DNA of 7,248 nt from Archaeoglobus_B sp964471215 (GTDB lineage Archaea; Halobacteriota; Archaeoglobi; Archaeoglobales; Archaeoglobaceae): contig CAYYFC010000052.1 in assembly GCA_964471215.1 (NCBI GenBank), positions 1-7,248 of the forward strand, given 5' to 3'. Both the position numbers and the translations under genes were made by a program. The notes under the pieces are model-generated. The model saw nothing but the letters and a program-made list of their open reading frames with translations, was not told the origin of the DNA and did not search any database. Shown here piece after piece: positions 5,743 through 7,248 of this stretch (position 1 is its first letter; every line of letters begins with the position of its first letter).

Positions 5743-6201
5743 ATGGTTATGGAGAGGTTGAGTCCCGACGAAGTTGAAAGAGTGCTCAGGATGACCTGGG
5801 AAGGTGTTCTCGGACTTGTGGACGGCGATAGACCTTATTGCATACCCATAGCACACGTTTACAGTAAAGGCTTCTTATACGTCCTGTTTCTCGAAGAGGG
5901 TAGAAAGACAAGATGCGTTAAAAGGAACAGGAACGCCTGTTATTTGGTCCACTGCAAAATCGACAGGACATATTATTCCATACTTGTAGAAGGTTTTCTT
6001 GAGATCGTGAGAGATGAGGATGAAATAAGAGATGTTCTGGAAGAATTCTACGAGAGGGTTTTTCCCAAGGATCCTTTCTTTTCGATGTTTAGGGAAAGGG
6101 AAATATATCGGGAAATTATGGATGTATGCATGGATGAATCCGACAGGGGTCTCTACAGGATTGTCCCCAGGGATGTTTCAGGGTTCAAAAAGAGTTTTTA
6201 G
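5743..6201 (+). CDS. FMN-binding split-barrel protein (PNPOx-like/NimA-like)
   Basis: The 152-residue protein belongs to the pyridoxamine-5'-phosphate-oxidase-related FMN-binding split-barrel group, small dimeric flavoproteins that reduce diverse compounds. Its first half has the usual pattern: an N-terminal helix (LSPDEVERVLRMT), a strand GVLGLVDGDRPYCIPIAHVY at 21-40, then FLYVLFLEEGRKTRCVKRN at 44-62, where EGRK and following basic residues suit contact with the flavin phosphate, and the strand NACYLVHCKI. The second half, including YSILVEGFLEIV (78-89), completes the barrel. Nitroimidazole-resistance-type proteins are the closest kind I can name; the real substrate is unknown. It starts 25 bp after the racemase. 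A second ATG two codons in is possible. Its stop overlaps the convergent hydrolase gene by 4 bp. Confidence 0.8.
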   Translation: MVMERLSPDEVERVLRMTWEGVLGLVDGDRPYCIPIAHVYSKGFLYVLFLEEGRKTRCVKRNRNACYLVHCKIDRTYYSILVEGFLEIVRDEDEIRDVLEEFYERVFPKDPFFSMFREREIYREIMDVCMDESDRGLYRIVPRDVSGFKKSF

Positions 6202-6836
6202 ATGTCAAAACGACATCCGGCAAAGCATCTCCTTGCATTTCTCATCCTAAGTATCTCTTTTTTATAGGCCGTACAGTGGCACGGGACGACGATTTCGTAC
6301 TTCTCAAGCATTTCTATCTTGCTGAATCCATGAAATCCGCCTATAACCCCTATAATCCTCTTAACGCTTTCCGCAACATTTAATATTACATCCAATCCCG
6401 GATGAGAGCAACCGGTAACGACAACATAACCCCTTCCGACCTCTACTATGAGAGAATGCTCCTTAACGAAAGTTCCCAGCTCTCCTGTCGAGTAAAAACC
6501 TTTGCATATTTCAGTAAAATCCCTTATCTCCAGTACCTCAACGAATCTCGATACATCTCTTTTGAATCTATTTGAAAAAGATCTTGGTATGACAAGATAC
6601 GAAGTTCTGTTAAGCACGGCTTTTAATCCGCCCACATGGTCCCAGTGCTCATGGGACAGGAAAACGTAATCGAAATCGTCTATTCCGGCCAATGAAAGGT
6701 TATGTCTTAATATGTTTTCATCTGCACCAGTATCGAAAAGAAATCTCTCCTTTGCCTTTATATAGCAGGAGAAACCCCAATCGGCTATGTAACCGTCGAC
6801 GGCGTCGTTGTCGTACACTATAAAGAACTCAGTCAT
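6198..6836 (-). CDS. Metallo-beta-lactamase-fold hydrolase (COG1237-like)
   Basis: This 212-residue protein has the MBL fold with a full set of metal ligands: SHEHWDHVGG at 61-70 (H62, H64, D66, H67), H145 in TGCSHPG, D35/T36 in FDTGAD, and H187 in VPCHCTA. H169 in GGFHG is a further conserved-type histidine. The order TGCSHPG, GGFH, PCHCT marks the subgroup often labelled 7,8-dihydropterin-6-methyl-4-(beta-D-ribofuranosyl)aminobenzene-5'-phosphate synthase. That name is doubtful, so only a metal-dependent hydrolase is claimed. At 212 residues it is shorter than the usual 250-300, mainly between the HxHxDH motif and TGCSHPG. It is divergent from L40e with a TATA-like box 26 bp upstream of its ATG, and overlaps the FMN gene tail to tail by 4 bp. 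Confidence 0.82.
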   Translation of the reverse strand: MTEFFIVYDNDAVDGYIADWGFSCYIKAKERFLFDTGADENILRHNLSLAGIDDFDYVFLSHEHWDHVGGLKAVLNRTSYLVIPRSFSNRFKRDVSRFVEVLEIRDFTEICKGFYSTGELGTFVKEHSLIVEVGRGYVVVTGCSHPGLDVILNVAESVKRIIGVIGGFHGFSKIEMLEKYEIVVPCHCTAYKKEILRMRNARRCFAGCRFDI

Positions 6837-6857
6837 AGCGAAGACTATGCGACCTCG

Positions 6858-6867
6858 AATTTTAACC
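6858..6867 (-). promoter_or_regulatory. TATA box of the MBL hydrolase gene
   Basis: The minus strand reads GGTTAAAATT, centred about 26 bp before the ATG at 6836. It shares the 70-bp divergent spacer with the L40e promoter and predicts a leaderless transcript. Confidence 0.5.
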
Positions 6868-6870
6868 TAT

Positions 6871-6886
6871 CGACAAAACTTAAATA
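6871..6886 (+). promoter_or_regulatory. BRE/TATA promoter of the L40e gene
   Basis: CGACAAAA followed by CTTAAATA resembles a purine-rich BRE next to a TATA box. The TATA centre is about 24 bp before the ATG at 6907, so the ribosomal protein message is probably leaderless. No Shine-Dalgarno motif precedes the ATG. Confidence 0.55.
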
Positions 6887-6906
6887 GTGAATGCCGAAAT
6901 CTCTAC

Positions 6907-7059
6907 ATGGCTAGATTTCCGGAGGCTGAAGCAAGGTTGTTAAACGTTAAGATCTGCATGAGATGTAACGCCAGAAACCCCATGAAGGCCAAGAGATGCA
7001 GGAAGTGTGGATATAAGGGACTGAGACCGAAATCCAGGGAAAGAAAGGGTAAGAGGTAG
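6907..7059 (+). CDS. rpl40e: Large-subunit ribosomal protein L40e (eL40)
   Basis: A 50-residue zinc-ribbon protein of the large ribosomal subunit. It opens with MARFPEAEAR, carries four zinc-binding cysteines in the order CxxC (17, 20) and CxxC (31, 34), and ends with the basic tail GYKGLRPKSRERKGKR. Length and motif match archaeal L40e, which is free-standing rather than fused to ubiquitin as in eukaryotes. ATG 6907 is the family start; an upstream ATG at 6808 lies inside the divergent hydrolase gene and is not credible. A T7 run follows the stop codon. Confidence 0.94.
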   Translation: MARFPEAEARLLNVKICMRCNARNPMKAKRCRKCGYKGLRPKSRERKGKR

Positions 7060-7068
7060 AGTGCGCAA

Positions 7069-7239
7069 TTGAAACTTTTTTTAAAGCTTATCAAATCAAT
7101 CTTAGAGCAGGAAGATTTTAATGGATTTTATAAAACAGTTGCTTGCGAAACCTCGCCTTTCAAGGCGGGGATACGCAAGGGGGTTGCTGAAGGTAGCTTT
7201 AAATATTCTAACATTAACTTGAAGAAGGTAGCCTCCTAA
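7069..7239 (+). CDS. Hypothetical 56-residue ORF downstream of L40e
   Basis: An open frame in the same frame as L40e begins with TTG at 7069 and ends with TAA at 7237-7239. The product starts KLFLKLIKSILEQEDF, an amphipathic lysine-rich helix, and continues with ETSPFKAGIRKGVAEG, encoded by the strong hairpin at 7142-7179. No family is recognised. Against it: no ATG, no ribosome-binding site, and the L40e T-tract terminator lies inside its first codons. Support is only the protein-like composition over 59 stop-free codons, so it may be chance or the tail of a decayed transposase-type gene. Confidence 0.2.
   Translation: MKLFLKLIKSILEQEDFNGFYKTVACETSPFKAGIRKGVAEGSFKYSNINLKKVAS
7076..7082 (+). 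terminator. T-tract terminator of L40e
   Basis: Seven consecutive T residues lie 16 nt after the L40e stop codon. There is no strong preceding stem, which is usual for archaeal intrinsic terminators. Confidence 0.5.
7142..7179 (+). repeat. Two-part hairpin, IS200/IS605-end-like or small RNA
   Basis: Two nested perfect or near-perfect stems form one long hairpin. Outer arms CTTGCG (7142-7147) and CGCAAG (7174-7179) pair fully. The inner arms CCTCGCC (7151-7157) and GGCGGGG (7164-7170) pair with one T-G wobble around loop TTTCAA. An AAA/ATA internal loop separates the stems. GC-rich hairpins of this form occur at the ends of archaeal IS200/IS605-family elements and in their omega RNAs, so a solo transposon end is one reading. 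An independent structured RNA is another: an AT-rich box (GATTTTAATGG, near 7113-7123) lies about 25 bp upstream of the outer stem. No transposase is visible in the window. Confidence 0.4.
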
Positions 7240-7248
7240 TCCGTAAGG

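Noticed and set aside
6032..6250. Second plus-strand frame overlapping the end of the FMN-protein gene
   Set aside because: A shifted frame inside a recognised gene, without start signals or family motifs.

Overview
The window looks like a piece of a hyperthermophilic euryarchaeal chromosome, most probably Archaeoglobales or a close relative. The archaeal signs are two tRNA genes without an encoded CCA end, the archaea-specific tRNA methylase Trm56, a HerA-family ATPase, a 50-residue four-cysteine ribosomal protein L40e, and start codons that repeatedly sit about 24-28 bp after an AT-rich TATA-like box, as expected for leaderless transcripts. The L40e sequence resembles the methanogen/Archaeoglobus type more than the Thermococcus type. 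The genus is inferred, not proven.

Layout from left to right: a tRNA-Phe gene (minus strand); a minus-strand operon reading trm56 then herA; a tRNA-Ile gene (plus strand); a gene-poor stretch of about 470 bp; an amidohydrolase (minus); a second gene-poor stretch of about 440 bp; an aspartate/glutamate-type racemase and an FMN-binding split-barrel protein in tandem (plus); a metallo-beta-lactamase-fold hydrolase (minus) whose 3' end overlaps the FMN gene by 4 bp; L40e (plus), divergent from the hydrolase across a 70-bp double promoter; and a right-hand tail with a strong two-part hairpin inside a short open frame.

Most genes are ordinary housekeeping or small metabolic genes, and no defence or mobile system is complete here. 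trm56 and herA share a promoter. The amidohydrolase and racemase are divergent neighbours separated by a regulatory-looking spacer, and could both act on amino-acid derivatives, though nothing proves this.

The less ordinary signals lie between the genes: (1) an open frame running antisense into the 3' end of tRNA-Ile, laid out like the N-terminal integrase remnant (intN) left by SSV-type archaeal integration; (2) a TATA core exactly midway between the racemase start and the start of a tiny opposite-strand histidine-rich ORF, with an inverted repeat overlapping the core; (3) a GC-rich block with competing small-peptide and C/D-box-like readings; (4) a two-part hairpin downstream of L40e that resembles an IS200/IS605-type end or a small RNA.
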